Below are positions 35,658 to 46,479 of a stretch of DNA of 47,424 nt, piece after piece. Below the pieces are notes generated by a model. The model worked only from the letters and a program-made list of their open reading frames with translations. It did not search any database and was not told where the DNA came from. Position 1 is the stretch's first letter; each line of letters starts with the position of its first letter. The position numbers and the translations under genes are program-made. Location of the stretch: assembly GCF_015670795.1 (NCBI RefSeq), contig NZ_JADPCJ010000019.1, forward strand, positions 1 to 47,424, written 5' to 3'. This stretch comes from Collinsella aerofaciens (GTDB lineage: Bacteria > Actinomycetota > Coriobacteriia > Coriobacteriales > Coriobacteriaceae).

Positions 35658-36113
35658 CTATGAGCGCGTTTCCATCTTGGCGTGGCACTTGGGGCAGGTG
35701 ACGCGGATCTTGCCCTTGCCCTTGGGGACGGAGAGTATCTGGCCGCAGTTGGGGCACTTGAGGTATGCCGTGGTCTTGCGACCCTTCCACATCTTCTTGG
35801 CCGTGCGCTTGGCACGCTCAAAGTCTTCCTTGCTGGTGCTGGCCGCTGCGGCCCCGCCGCCCAAGCTGGCGACGAACTTGCCCAAGCCGGGGACCTTAGC
35901 CGAGCCGGCGACAAAGGCCTCGTTCTCCTTGCGACGTGCATCGATATTTTTGGACAGGCCGCGCAGCACGCCAATCACGATGACGGCGATGGCGATCCAG
36001 CTGAGCCACTGGATGCGGGCTATCGATCCGATCATCGCGATGACGATGCCGGCAAAACCCATCACGATGGTGAGCTCGTCGGCGCCATTGCGTCCTTTCA
36101 TAAAGTCATTCAT
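35658..36113 (-). CDS. Membrane protein with C-terminal zinc ribbon
   Basis: This 151-residue protein has two N-terminal hydrophobic segments (about 13-33 and 35-52), a charged Ala/Gly-rich linker, and a C-terminal zinc ribbon with CPNCG and CPKCH. The second cysteine pair follows after about 15 residues. Such small anchored zinc ribbons are common in Coriobacteriia and are not characterised. ATG 36113 is the most likely start (AAAGG before it); an upstream in-frame start at 36143 has no ribosome binding site. It converges on the amidohydrolase gene. Confidence 0.75.
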   Translation of the reverse strand: MNDFMKGRNGADELTIVMGFAGIVIAMIGSIARIQWLSWIAIAVIVIGVLRGLSKNIDARRKENEAFVAGSAKVPGLGKFVASLGGGAAAASTSKEDFERAKRTAKKMWKGRKTTAYLKCPNCGQILSVPKGKGKIRVTCPKCHAKMETRS

Positions 36114-36167
36114 GCAAATTGCCTTTCGTTCGATATGCTGCACGCCTTTATACCCGATTTAGAGCAA

Positions 36168-36245
36168 GGGGGACAGGTTAATCTGCACCAAGGTGGTGCA
36201 AACATTCCTGTCCCCGGAACACCAAGACGGTGCAAAGTAGTCTGT
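36168..36245. repeat. Composite GGTGCA/GGGGAC palindrome, copy 2
   Basis: GGGGACAGG (36169-36177) pairs with CCTGTCCCC (36207-36215) around TGCACCA (36184-36190) / TGGTGCA (36194-36200). A second, partial unit follows (CACCAAGACGGTGCA then CTGTCCCC). The element fills the gap between the zinc-ribbon gene and the csoR stop. Confidence 0.65.
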
Positions 36246-36259
36246 CCCCAATGCCCCAA

Positions 36260-36532
36260 TTACTTGGAGAGCTTGTCGACGACGCGTTCGATCTCGGCGA
36301 GCTTGGCGGCTTTGAGGTCTTCGTCGCCCGATTCGATTGCCGAAGTCACGCAGCCCTCGATATGCGCCTTGAGCACGTCGGCGTTAATGCGCGCGAGGAG
36401 CGCCTGTGTGGCCATGAGCTGCGTGGAGATATCGACGCAATAGCGGTCCTCATCGACCATCCGCAAGATGCCGTCGATCTGGCCGCGTGCCGTCTTGAGC
36501 ATGCGGGTCACCGATTTGTGGTCTGCCATCAT
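36260..36532 (-). CDS. csoR: CsoR-type copper-sensing repressor
   Basis: This 90-residue all-helical repressor of the CsoR/RcnR family carries the Cu(I) ligands Cys32, His57 and Cys61 in the order expected for copper sensors (x-C-H-C). Copper binding releases it from DNA. A perfect CsoR-type operator lies before copA at 39438-39454, and copZ and copA lie upstream on the same strand. GAGGA sets the start at 36532. The copZ-csoR gap holds a 67-bp palindrome. Confidence 0.9.
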   Translation of the reverse strand: MMADHKSVTRMLKTARGQIDGILRMVDEDRYCVDISTQLMATQALLARINADVLKAHIEGCVTSAIESGDEDLKAAKLAEIERVVDKLSK

Positions 36533-36574
36533 GTCGGGTCCTCGTTTCTGGTCGATCTTCCGGATGCCCCCGTC

Positions 36575-36641
36575 AGTTGCGGTGAAATAGTTCTTGATTG
36601 ATGGCTTGGAGCGCTAAAACAGGAACTATTTCACCGCAACT
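36575..36641. repeat. 67-bp palindrome, copy 3, with paired arm changes
   Basis: Arms at 36575-36596 and 36620-36641 are again 22 bp around a 23-bp centre (ATTG...TAAAA). Where other copies have GGGACTG / CAGTCCC, this has GTTCTTG / CAGGAAC. Three positions thus changed together on both sides, plus one G-T pair. Confidence 0.85.
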
Positions 36642-36667
36642 TCTGAGGATTGAGTAGGCAGCGTCTG

Positions 36668-36889
36668 CTACGCGGCGGTCACGGACAGGGCGTGGAACTT
36701 CTCGCCCGCGGCCTCGACGGCGGCGGCGAGCTGCTCGGCGGTCACGGTGTCGGCGCACTCCACCTGGACGGTCTGGGTCTCGTGATCGGCGTCGGCGTCG
36801 GTCACGCCGACCACGTTGAGCAGTGCCGTCTCGACAGTGGCGTCGCAGTGGCCGCACATGAGGCCGGAAGTTTTGATTGTGTAACGCAT
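36668..36889 (-). CDS. copZ: Copper chaperone CopZ
   Basis: This 73-residue protein is a heavy-metal-associated (HMA) domain with the Cu(I) motif M-C-G-H-C (LMCGHCDATVETALLNVVGV), followed by the usual beta-alpha-beta pattern. It hands copper to CopA. GAGAGGG sets the start at 36889. The frame stays open for 37 more codons upstream, but that stretch has no ribosome binding site and contains a perfect hairpin (36953-36970), so I do not extend the gene. Confidence 0.9.
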   Translation of the reverse strand: MRYTIKTSGLMCGHCDATVETALLNVVGVTDADADHETQTVQVECADTVTAEQLAAAVEAAGEKFHALSVTAA

Positions 36890-36952
36890 GGGTATCCCTC
36901 TCTGTTGTGTTGGCTTTCTCAACCACCCGACCTTGACCTTCAAGCCGTCGCT

Positions 36953-36970
36953 CGCGTACCAAAGTACGCG
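36953..36970. repeat. Hairpin between copA and copZ
   Basis: CGCGTAC (36953-36959) and GTACGCG (36964-36970) form a perfect 7-bp stem around CAAA in the 147-bp copA-copZ gap. It could be an mRNA processing or stabilising structure. Confidence 0.45.
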
Positions 36971-37036
36971 TCGCTCCTCTTTCAGGTCAATCTCGGGCAC
37001 CTGGAAAACCCGTTCTAAATGGACTTAATGGTGAGC

Positions 37037-39379
37037 CTATTTTGCCACTTTAGGCTTAAAGGATTTTAGGCGCAGCGCATTGCTTACGACGCAGACGCTC
37101 GACAGGCTCATGGCCGCGGCGCCAAACATCGGCGAGAGCTGCCATCCGGTGAGCGGGAAGAACACGCCCGCGGCGAGCGGAATGCCGATGCCGTTGTAGA
37201 ACAGTGCCCAGAACAGGTCCTGCTTGATGTTGCGGATCGTCGCGCGCGACAGCTCGATGGCGCGGGCGACGTCCATGAGGTCGCTGCGCATGAGCACCAC
37301 ATCCGCCCCTTCCTTGGCGATGTCGGCACCAGTGCCGATCGCAAGGCCCACGTCGGCGCGCGCCAGGGCGGGGGAGTCGTTGATGCCGTCGCCCACCATG
37401 GCGACCTTGCTGCCCGCATCCTGCAGCTCGCGCACGTGGCGCTCCTTGTCGGCGGGGAGGACGTCGGCGATGACCTGCTTGCTGCTCAGCCCCACGCGGC
37501 GGGCGATTGCCTCGGCCGTCACGCGGTTATCGCCGGTGAGCATGCGCACGTCGACGCCGAGCTTGCGGAGCGCGGCGATGGCCTCGGCGCTCGTCTCTTT
37601 GACCTCGTCAGCCACGGCGATGGTACCGACGAGCTCGCCGTTCTTGGCAAAGAACAGCGGCGTCTTGCCTTCGGCGGCAAATTGCTCGGCAAGACCCGCG
37701 GGCACGGTAACGCCCAACTCGTCCATCAGGCGTACGTTGCCGGCTTCAATGGTGTTTTGCCCCTCGCGCGCCGTCACGCCACGACCGGGCACGGCGGCAA
37801 AGTCCTCGACCATGCGCGCGACAATTCCGCGCGCCTCGCACTCGGCCAAAATCGCCTCGGCCAGCGGGTGCTCGCTTGAGCGCTCCAGCGCAGCGGCCAG
37901 CTTGAGCAGCGCCTTTTCGCTCATGGCGGGCGAGCCGTCGGCGCGCGTAGCCACCACGATATCGGTCACGGCAGGCTTGCCGCGGGTGACCGTGCCCGTC
38001 TTATCGAGCACCACGGTGCCCACGCTGCGCAGGTTCTCCAGCGCCTCGGCACTCTTGAACAGAATGCCCATCTCGGCGCCCTTGCCGGTGCCCACCATAA
38101 TGGCGACGGGCGTTGCCAGGCCCAATGCACACGGACAACTGATCACCAGTACGGCCACGGCGGAGGTGAGCGCCTCGTTCATACTGCCGGTCAGTGCCAT
38201 CCACACCACAAAGGTCACGGCCGAGATCACGAACACCACGGGCACGAACACGCCGGCGACCTTGTCGGCCATGCGGGCGATGGGCGCCTTGGTGGCGTTG
38301 GCGTCCTCGACAAGCTTGATGATCTTGGCGAGCGATGTCTCGGCACCCACACGCGTGGCGCGGAAGGTAAACGAGCCGGTGCGGTTGACGGTGGCGGCGT
38401 TGACGGTGTCACCGGCGGTCTTTTCCACGGGGATGGACTCGCCGGTGAGCGCGCTCTCGTCCACGGCCGAGCTGCCTTCGAGCACCACGCCATCGACGGG
38501 GATGGACTCGCCGGGGCGCACGCGCAGGACCTGGCCGGGAAGGATGGCGTCGACGTCCACAGTGGTCTCGGTACCGTCCTCTGCCACGACGGTCGCGGTC
38601 TTGGGCGCCAAGTCGATGAGCGCCTCGATGGCGCCGCCGGTTTTGGACTTGCTGCGTGTCTCGAGGTATTTGCCCACGGTGACGAGCGACAGGATCGTGC
38701 CCGCGCTCTCAAAATACAGATTGTCCATGCCTGTCATCATGGCTTCGTGGACCTGACCCGCGGCTAATTGGTCGGCCATGATGAACATGGCGTAGATCGA
38801 CCAGGCGATGGAGGCGGTGGCGCCCACGGCAATAAGGGCGTCCATGGTGGGCGCGCCGTGCGCGAGCGATTTAAACCCATTGATAAAGTACGCGTCGTTG
38901 ACATAGACGATGGGGATGAGCAGGACGAGCTCGGTGAGGGCGAGCGTCATGCTGTGGGTATGGTCGGTGAAAATGCCGGGCAGCGGCCAGCCGAGCATGT
39001 GCCCCATGCCTATGTAGAACAGCGGGATGAGGAATACGATCGAGACGATGAGGCGGGTGCGCATGGCAGAGGCGGCGGCCTCCAGCTTTTTGGTCGGCGA
39101 CTCCATATGGGCAGCGCCAGAGCTGGCTCGCGTGCTGCCGTTTGAGCCGGCGGCACCGGTGTCCGCATCGACGAGCGAGGCCGAGTAGCCGGCACGGTCG
39201 ACGGCGGTGCAGATATCGTCGGGGGAGACCTGCGCGGGGTCGTAGTCGACCATCATGGAGCCGGCGAGTAGGTTGACCGCGACGCTTTGGACGCCGTCGA
39301 GTTTGCTTACGGCGCGGTCCACGTGCGCCTGGCAGGCGGCGCATGTCATGCCGCCTACGTCGAACTTATCTTGAGCCAT
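37037..39379 (-). CDS. copA: Copper-exporting P1B-type ATPase CopA
   Basis: CopA pumps Cu(I) out of the cell. The 780-residue protein has one N-terminal HMA domain (GGMTC13AAC16) and eight expected membrane segments. The transport motif is C415-P-C417 ([12 protein letters not shown]), the phosphorylation site is Asp459 in DKTGT, and the hinge is [26 protein letters not shown] before ATG 39379 is a good ribosome binding site. The operator at 39438-39454 overlaps the likely -35. The order on this strand is copA-copZ-csoR. Confidence 0.95.
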   Translation of the reverse strand: MAQDKFDVGGMTCAACQAHVDRAVSKLDGVQSVAVNLLAGSMMVDYDPAQVSPDDICTAVDRAGYSASLVDADTGAAGSNGSTRASSGAAHMESPTKKLEAAASAMRTRLIVSIVFLIPLFYIGMGHMLGWPLPGIFTDHTHSMTLALTELVLLIPIVYVNDAYFINGFKSLAHGAPTMDALIAVGATASIAWSIYAMFIMADQLAAGQVHEAMMTGMDNLYFESAGTILSLVTVGKYLETRSKSKTGGAIEALIDLAPKTATVVAEDGTETTVDVDAILPGQVLRVRPGESIPVDGVVLEGSSAVDESALTGESIPVEKTAGDTVNAATVNRTGSFTFRATRVGAETSLAKIIKLVEDANATKAPIARMADKVAGVFVPVVFVISAVTFVVWMALTGSMNEALTSAVAVLVISCPCALGLATPVAIMVGTGKGAEMGILFKSAEALENLRSVGTVVLDKTGTVTRGKPAVTDIVVATRADGSPAMSEKALLKLAAALERSSEHPLAEAILAECEARGIVARMVEDFAAVPGRGVTAREGQNTIEAGNVRLMDELGVTVPAGLAEQFAAEGKTPLFFAKNGELVGTIAVADEVKETSAEAIAALRKLGVDVRMLTGDNRVTAEAIARRVGLSSKQVIADVLPADKERHVRELQDAGSKVAMVGDGINDSPALARADVGLAIGTGADIAKEGADVVLMRSDLMDVARAIELSRATIRNIKQDLFWALFYNGIGIPLAAGVFFPLTGWQLSPMFGAAAMSLSSVCVVSNALRLKSFKPKVAK

Positions 39380-39426
39380 GGCTTCTCCTTTCTGTGGTTC
39401 GGTGTTGGAATTGTTAACCTGCCGAT

Positions 39427-39454
39427 ACTATACACCCATACCCCCTGGGGGTAT
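39427..39454 (-). promoter_or_regulatory. copA promoter with perfect CsoR-type operator
   Basis: ATACCCCCTGGGGGTAT (39438-39454) is a 17-bp palindrome with 8-bp arms, the form bound by CsoR repressors. On the minus strand TATAGT (39432-39427) is a good -10, so the operator covers the -35 region. Confidence 0.85.
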
Positions 39455-39531
39455 ACAGTGGAGATTGAAATGTATGCCATTCTGTTATTGGCCGAGGTGA
39501 TAGCCAGGTCGGCGGACCGTAGCCGGTCTAA

Positions 39532-39751
39532 TGTCTCAATCTGTAACAACTAGACCCGTTTTTGTCGAGTAACTGTTACAGATCGAGACATTACATCGAG
39601 CCACAACTTAACGTCTCAACCTGTAACGCCTAAGGACCGTTTTTCCTGCTAGATGTTACAGATCGAGACAAACCGTCCGCGGTCAACTCAAATGTCTTGA
39701 TTTGTAACATCTAGAGAGGTTTTTGACCCCTTACTGTTACAGATCGAGACA
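39532..39751. repeat. Array of three 59-bp palindromes
   Basis: Units lie at 39532-39590, 39612-39670 and 39693-39751 (periods 80 and 81). All three centres have the T-rich orientation (CCGTTTTT, GAGGTTTTT), opposite to the 24.6-kb array. The array lies between the copA promoter and the stop codon of the kinase gene. Confidence 0.92.
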
Positions 39752-39792
39752 ATTGCCGGGGAGGGGTCCCGTCACGGCAAGACGCCCGCCGC

Positions 39793-41877
39793 CTAGATAC
39801 AGAACCCGGGGATCACACAGGTTAGCTTGCTTGGCTTTTCCGCAGGCGTTGCGTACGTAAAGACGTCGCCGTCGTGCCCCACGCGGTTCATATAGAGCGT
39901 GCCTTCGCTCTCCGATGTGTCGGGGCTCACCGTGCGCTCCCACCAACAGGTGTCCTTGCCCTTCCACTGGCGGACCATCGTCTCGTTCGTGGAATACGGG
40001 CTCACCTTGAGCTCGCGGAAGAGCTGATACTCCCTGCCCTCGCCGTTGTAGATGTCTGCCAGGTAGTGATAGCCCTCGGTAAACGAATCGGGCGGTTGCG
40101 TACCGCACAGCTCGACCATGGCGGGCAGCCAAAGGGTTGCGGGCAACTCGCTCAGGCACGATGCGCTGTTGGCGGCGCCCACATTGTTCGAGACCTTCTT
40201 GACCCCTTTAATGAGTGCGCGCAACTCGTTGGGCAGCAGCTTAAGGCCGTCGCCGTTGAGCCATTCCCGCAGCTCGCAATCTGCCCAGCCGGCGCTCGGC
40301 GGTTCAGCCGCAGCGTTGCGCTCGGCAATACCCGCGTCGAACATAAACGTTAGTCCGGCCTTGCCCGTCCCGTCCAGAAGCTCATCGTGGCGGATGCCCA
40401 CAAGCTGCGCGCCAACCTGCAGCCCGTTGGTGAGCGTGACACGCTTGGTACACGGATAGGGGATATGCCCATCGGCATCGAGCAGATGATAGCGCCTGGC
40501 AATCTCGCGTGCCTCGCTACGGGTCTCGGTGGCCTTAATCTTGAGCGAAATCTCCTGCAGCTGATCCCAAGTGTAGTCGTCAAGTGAACTGCGGATGCCG
40601 TCCAGGTAGTCGGGGATGCCAAAGCCATGGGTTGCCGCCCCGATAACGCCTAGCCCCGCAACGGCTGCGACAACGCCACCGATAATAAAGCGGCGGCGGG
40701 TCATGGCATCGTGCCGGGCCTGCTCCAGGATCTCTCTCGCGCGCTCGCCGGCGACGTCGACCTTAAGGTGCGTACCGGAGTCGATGTCAATTGCGGTGTC
40801 ACTGCCCGCGCCCTCGCGGCCTTCGGATTCGGCGTCGGTGAGGTATGCCGAGAGCACCTCGAGCATCTGCTGCTCGGTGGGACGATCGCACTGCTCGACT
40901 GAGAGACCCTTCATGATGATCTGGACGAGCGCCTCATCGCCCTCGCAGCGCGGCTCGAGCGGTGCCGGCTTGGTCTTGGTCTTTACGAGATAGAACGAGC
41001 CGGTTGCAGCGGCGTCCGTCGACTCAAAGTCAAACGGTTTGCGACCGCTGTAGAGCTGGTACAGAATGCTCGAAAGCGCATAGACGTCGATTGCCGGCGA
41101 ACGGCGAAGGGCCGCGATGCCTTCGATATCCTGCGTGAGCATCTCGGGCGCGGCGTATGCGGGCGTGGCAAAACGCCAGATGTCGGCGCGCCGGGTGATC
41201 GTGTCGTCGCCGAGAGCCATGGTCGCGGAGCCCATGTCGATGAGGCAGGGGTCAAAGGAACAATCAGCAATCTGCTGCTCGAGCGTTCGGCTGGTGGTGC
41301 GGAACATGATATTGGCAGGCGACAGGTCGCGATGGATGACCGGATTCACGAGGCCTTGGGTCATCAAGAGCGCACGAAGCACGGCGTTTCCGACGGCGGC
41401 GACCATCTGGGTGGTCAGCCCGCCCGAGGCGTCGTGCGGAAGCAGGGGCAGCGCCTGCTTGAGCGAGGTGCCCTCGACCCACTCCATGAGGATGAGAGGG
41501 TCATCCTCGCACGATCCGTAGCCATAGACGCGCGGAAATCCGCGCAGGTGCGAGACGGTACACAGATGACGGTACTCCTCGAACAGCGCGGCGGTGCTGG
41601 CCAGGTGCGCTGCCGATTGCTCGGCGGAGCGGTCGGGGGCTTGGCCGGAAAGGATAGCGTTGTCCTTGAGCAGCTTGACGGCAAAGACCTCGCCGCTCGT
41701 GTTGGTCGCGCGCAGCACGTGCCCGATGTTGCCGTTGTTGCGGTGGGCCGTCTGGAGAATAAGCGTCATAAACCGACGTTTGGCGTCGTCCTCGGCGCTG
41801 GGGTCGACCGCCACGGCGGTATCGAACGTATCGAGACGGATGAGTTTGTCGCCATAGGCGCTATCGGTAGTATCCAT
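39793..41877 (-). CDS. Membrane-anchored Ser/Thr protein kinase with C-terminal DUF6273-like domain
   Basis: This 694-residue protein starts with a eukaryotic-type kinase domain (about 35-345): ATP Lys68 (FAVKLL), catalytic loop H182-R-D184-LSPAN189, metal-binding D214-M-G (DMG in place of DFG), then TPAYAAPEML. One membrane segment (about 396-418, after a TRRR stop) follows. The outer part (about 470-694) has KRVTLTNGLQVGAQLVGIRHDE, WADCELREWLNGDGLKLLP and WLPAMVELCG, and resembles DUF6273, found on surface proteins of gut bacteria. CAAAGGAACG sets the start at 41877. The FHA gene lies upstream on the same strand, suggesting a signalling pair. Confidence 0.82.
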   Translation of the reverse strand: MDTTDSAYGDKLIRLDTFDTAVAVDPSAEDDAKRRFMTLILQTAHRNNGNIGHVLRATNTSGEVFAVKLLKDNAILSGQAPDRSAEQSAAHLASTAALFEEYRHLCTVSHLRGFPRVYGYGSCEDDPLILMEWVEGTSLKQALPLLPHDASGGLTTQMVAAVGNAVLRALLMTQGLVNPVIHRDLSPANIMFRTTSRTLEQQIADCSFDPCLIDMGSATMALGDDTITRRADIWRFATPAYAAPEMLTQDIEGIAALRRSPAIDVYALSSILYQLYSGRKPFDFESTDAAATGSFYLVKTKTKPAPLEPRCEGDEALVQIIMKGLSVEQCDRPTEQQMLEVLSAYLTDAESEGREGAGSDTAIDIDSGTHLKVDVAGERAREILEQARHDAMTRRRFIIGGVVAAVAGLGVIGAATHGFGIPDYLDGIRSSLDDYTWDQLQEISLKIKATETRSEAREIARRYHLLDADGHIPYPCTKRVTLTNGLQVGAQLVGIRHDELLDGTGKAGLTFMFDAGIAERNAAAEPPSAGWADCELREWLNGDGLKLLPNELRALIKGVKKVSNNVGAANSASCLSELPATLWLPAMVELCGTQPPDSFTEGYHYLADIYNGEGREYQLFRELKVSPYSTNETMVRQWKGKDTCWWERTVSPDTSESEGTLYMNRVGHDGDVFTYATPAEKPSKLTCVIPGFCI

Positions 41878-41906
41878 GGCGTTCCTTTGTCTGGCATGGG
41901 TTGCCG

Positions 41907-41970
41907 CACGTATACGCGAGCAGTGCGGATATCGGTAAAGTACCATGATAGCCGCACTGCCCACGTATAC
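41907..41970. promoter_or_regulatory. Inverted repeat in the kinase promoter region
   Basis: CAGTGCGG-A-TATC (41921-41933) pairs with GATA-G-CCGCACTG (41947-41959). CACGTATAC occurs on both sides (41907-41915 and 41962-41970). It lies 30-95 bp before the kinase start and could be an operator or a leader hairpin. Confidence 0.4.
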
Positions 41971-42010
41971 CGCTGAGCATTGTCGTTTACGACGCAGAAG
42001 GTAGAAGACG

Positions 42011-42046
42011 AAAGACGGACGGCGACCGTCTTCCGATCGCCGTCCG
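42011..42046 (-). terminator. Terminator of the FHA gene
   Basis: On the minus strand GGACGGCGA and TCGCCGTCC (plus-strand 42037-42045 and 42017-42025) form the stem, followed by GTCTTTCGTC. The T run is interrupted. It suggests that the kinase has its own promoter. Confidence 0.6.
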
Positions 42047-42048
42047 CG

Positions 42049-43011
42049 CTAGTCCACAATGACAAGGAATGTCGTGTAGAGACCCAGATGGAGCCTGTCG
42101 CTGTTTTCGATTTCCACTGGGGGATAGATCTTGCCAGGCTCGCGTTGGTCGCGCGGCGGCTCAATCACAATATCGCCGTCACCCGCGCCCGATTCGAGCA
42201 CTGTGCCGTTGGTCGACCCAAGGCCCTGGGCGTACCAGTGCTCACCCTCAAGCCAAATGCGAAGATGCTCGCGCGATGCGTCGGCGCCCACATCGGTGAT
42301 GCTGGGCGAGGTTTTGGGCAAAGAACCAATCACGGTGCCGCGCGGATCGCGTGTGAGGGGATGGATTTGCATGCCGGCGCAGTTGTCGGCATGGGTTCTG
42401 AGCAGACCGAGGTTGGGGGCGACGGTGCGCGGCTGCTCCAGGCTGCTCATAAAGCCACGTCCGACGGTAGTTTCGGTGGTGCCAAAGTGCTCGCCCGTCT
42501 TGCTGTCGCAAAAGCGCTCGACGGTGGCCACGCCCTGAACGGGATCGGCGAGCGCCCCCGTTGCCACAAAGAGCATAAGGTAAAGCGTGCTTTTCTCGCG
42601 CACGGCATTGCCGTCAAAGTTGTCGATGCGATTGAGGGCATTTGCATATAGGCGGCTGTCCAGCTTGTAGCTGGCGAGAGCCGACATCATTTCGTTGGCG
42701 GCCGGACCGCGATAGTGCTCGGCGATTGCCCGATAGGCGGACTCGCCGCCGCCGAGCTTGCTGCAGATTGCCGAGGAAAGGTTGAGCGTGGTGACGGTAA
42801 AGTCGCTGTAGATGGAGGGCGCGCACTGGTCAGGCTTGCGATGGACGATGTAACGGGTGAGATACGAGCGGTTGGAAGAGCATTTCTCGAGCAGGGTACT
42901 GCCGAGATAAGAGTTTCCATTGATGAGCATTCGGGCGATCTCGAGATGTTTAAGACCGCCGAACGAGCGAATATCGTTATAGAGGACCGAGCAAGGCGTC
43001 TCTGCTGCCAC
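42049..43011 (-). CDS. FHA domain protein
   Basis: This 320-residue protein ends in an FHA phosphothreonine-binding domain (about 225-315: VIGSLPKTSPSITDVGADASREHLRIWLEGEHWYAQGLGSTNGTVL). The conserved Ser/Arg, Asn-Gly and the SREH/STNGT motifs are visible; the usual first GR is GS here. The N-terminal 220 residues are helical and not recognised. GTG 43011 is chosen for AAAGGAGG; a TTG at 43041 would include that ribosome binding site in the coding region. FHA proteins read kinase phosphorylation, and a Ser/Thr kinase gene follows on the same strand. Confidence 0.8.
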   Translation of the reverse strand: MAAETPCSVLYNDIRSFGGLKHLEIARMLINGNSYLGSTLLEKCSSNRSYLTRYIVHRKPDQCAPSIYSDFTVTTLNLSSAICSKLGGGESAYRAIAEHYRGPAANEMMSALASYKLDSRLYANALNRIDNFDGNAVREKSTLYLMLFVATGALADPVQGVATVERFCDSKTGEHFGTTETTVGRGFMSSLEQPRTVAPNLGLLRTHADNCAGMQIHPLTRDPRGTVIGSLPKTSPSITDVGADASREHLRIWLEGEHWYAQGLGSTNGTVLESGAGDGDIVIEPPRDQREPGKIYPPVEIENSDRLHLGLYTTFLVIVD

Positions 43012-43118
43012 GGATACCTCCTTTGATTGCTTCCTAGCCAATATGGCGATAGGAATTAATGGCCCCCGGTGGGCGACGTATTAAATGGCTGCGCAATATA
43101 TAGCGTAACTAAAGCAAC

Positions 43119-43124
43119 ATTATA
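43119..43124 (-). promoter_or_regulatory. -10 box of the FHA gene
   Basis: On the minus strand TATAAT (43124-43119) lies about 110 bp before the start codon. A weak -35, CTGCAA, is 16 bp upstream. Confidence 0.45.
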
Positions 43125-43189
43125 GGCCACATGTTCGAAATTGCAGGAAGACTGAGAGATTTGGTTTGGACTGGACGGAAATCCCCCTC

Positions 43190-43329
43190 TGTCTTGATCT
43201 ATAACAATTAGGGCCGATTTTACTCGTTAACTGTTATAGATTGAGACGTTTGTGAGCCGTGTCGACCGTTTGTCTCGATCTGTAACACGTAGAGGAAGAT
43301 TCGCCCTGTAGATGTTACAGATTGAGACA
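43190..43329. repeat. Array of two 59-bp palindromes
   Basis: Units lie at 43190-43248 and 43271-43329 (81-bp period). Unit 1 has a paired change in both arms (TATAACA / TGTTATA). The centres are T-rich or unclear. The array is between two divergent genes. Confidence 0.9.
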
Positions 43330-43394
43330 ATCAGCCGGGCCCACCTCGTCCGCCTCGTCATCTGTGGTTTACGTGGGGGCATGCGAAGCACGGG

Positions 43395-43400
43395 TATACT
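43395..43400 (+). promoter_or_regulatory. Candidate -10 box of the DEAD-box helicase gene
   Basis: TATACT preceded by GGG lies 200 bp before the start codon, giving a long leader (43407-43599) in which no gene is seen. Long leaders are common for DEAD-box helicases that respond to cold. Confidence 0.4.
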
Positions 43401-43599
43401 AACCGGCGGCGAATCTGCTCCATCGCTTAGAGCTGCTGCGTCTGGACGGCGCGTGATAGGGCTGCCAAAGCGATCGCCAGCGTGCTGAGCAACGTCCTCT
43501 CTGTGCGCACCTGTTTTTGTATGTATTAGCGCACTACCAAGCACGCCCGCGCGGCCGCATGCCGTGCCCATTGCGCGTGCAGATAAGGAACAACAACAT

Positions 43600-45858
<2,259 letters not shown>

Positions 45859-45890
45859 CATACGCATCGCCCGCTAGAGCGAGGTGAACC

Positions 45891-45926
45891 AAGGGCCCCG
45901 AGCAACTACGCTCGGGGCCCTTTTTG
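45891..45926 (+). terminator. Helicase gene terminator
   Basis: A perfect 12-bp stem AAGGGCCCCGAG (45891-45902) and CTCGGGGCCCTT (45911-45922) is followed by TTTG. Confidence 0.9.
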
Positions 45927-46034
45927 TTTGCCGTATCCGATCGCTAGTTCAAATGTGATTTCCTCGGGAATGCATCTAGAGGATGCCGTGGGCCTGTTTC
46001 CTACCATGCGGCAATGGGTCCCATGGGGTGCGCC

Positions 46035-46267
46035 GTGCATTTTTTGGAGTATTCTGCAGTTCGAGTTGTCTGCATATGATTTGACGTCGCCAACGGTGGC
46101 TTTCGGATATCCCTAGCGAGCGTTCTGAGTCAGATTTCGTCGTTTTCCGGAGCAGGGGCGCGTCATTCTCGCCATGTCGGAACCCAAAATGACGCAGCGC
46201 CCTAAAGGTTTGCCCGCTCGGGGTATTGCTGGCGCGGTCACGTTGCAGAATACTCCGTTTTTTGCAC
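46035..46267. repeat. Long inverted repeat with nested hairpin in the 45.9-46.5 kb gap
   Basis: A 24-base arm starting GTGCA and ending GGAGTATTCTGCA (46035-46058) matches the reverse complement of 46244-46267, with perfect inner 13 bp and outer 5 bp and unlike middles. Inside lies GGGGCGCGTCATT (46155-46167) pairing with AATGACGCAGCGCCC near 46188-46202. No convincing gene is present in 45927-46479 on either strand. Confidence 0.55.
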
Positions 46268-46367
46268 GGGCCAGGATGGGGTACCTCGGGAGAACACGGC
46301 GGTATCCCGTAAATATATACAATCTGTACCGTAATTTATACAAAACGAAGAGGCAGACAGCGTAGGG

Positions 46368-46396
46368 TTGGTGCATTGGGGTGCTTGATGCACCAA
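46368..46396. repeat. TTGGTGCA / TGCACCAA inverted repeat
   Basis: The 8-bp arms are separated by 13 bases (TTGGGGTGCTTGA). The arms equal the outer arms of the composite element at 905-973, so it may be a shortened relative. A TATACT box at 46417-46422 follows and may serve the next gene. Confidence 0.45.
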
Positions 46397-46479
46397 AATG
46401 GGGATCCCACGTGCCGTATACTCTGGCTGGATGTGAAAACGGCTTGACGCGTTGCCAGACGTAGGGGGAGGGTGTCTCG

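Noticed and set aside
39467..39553. Short plus-strand gene starting at ATG 39470 beside the CsoR operator
   Set aside because: The frame runs into the first 59-bp unit and stops there, with no ribosome binding site.
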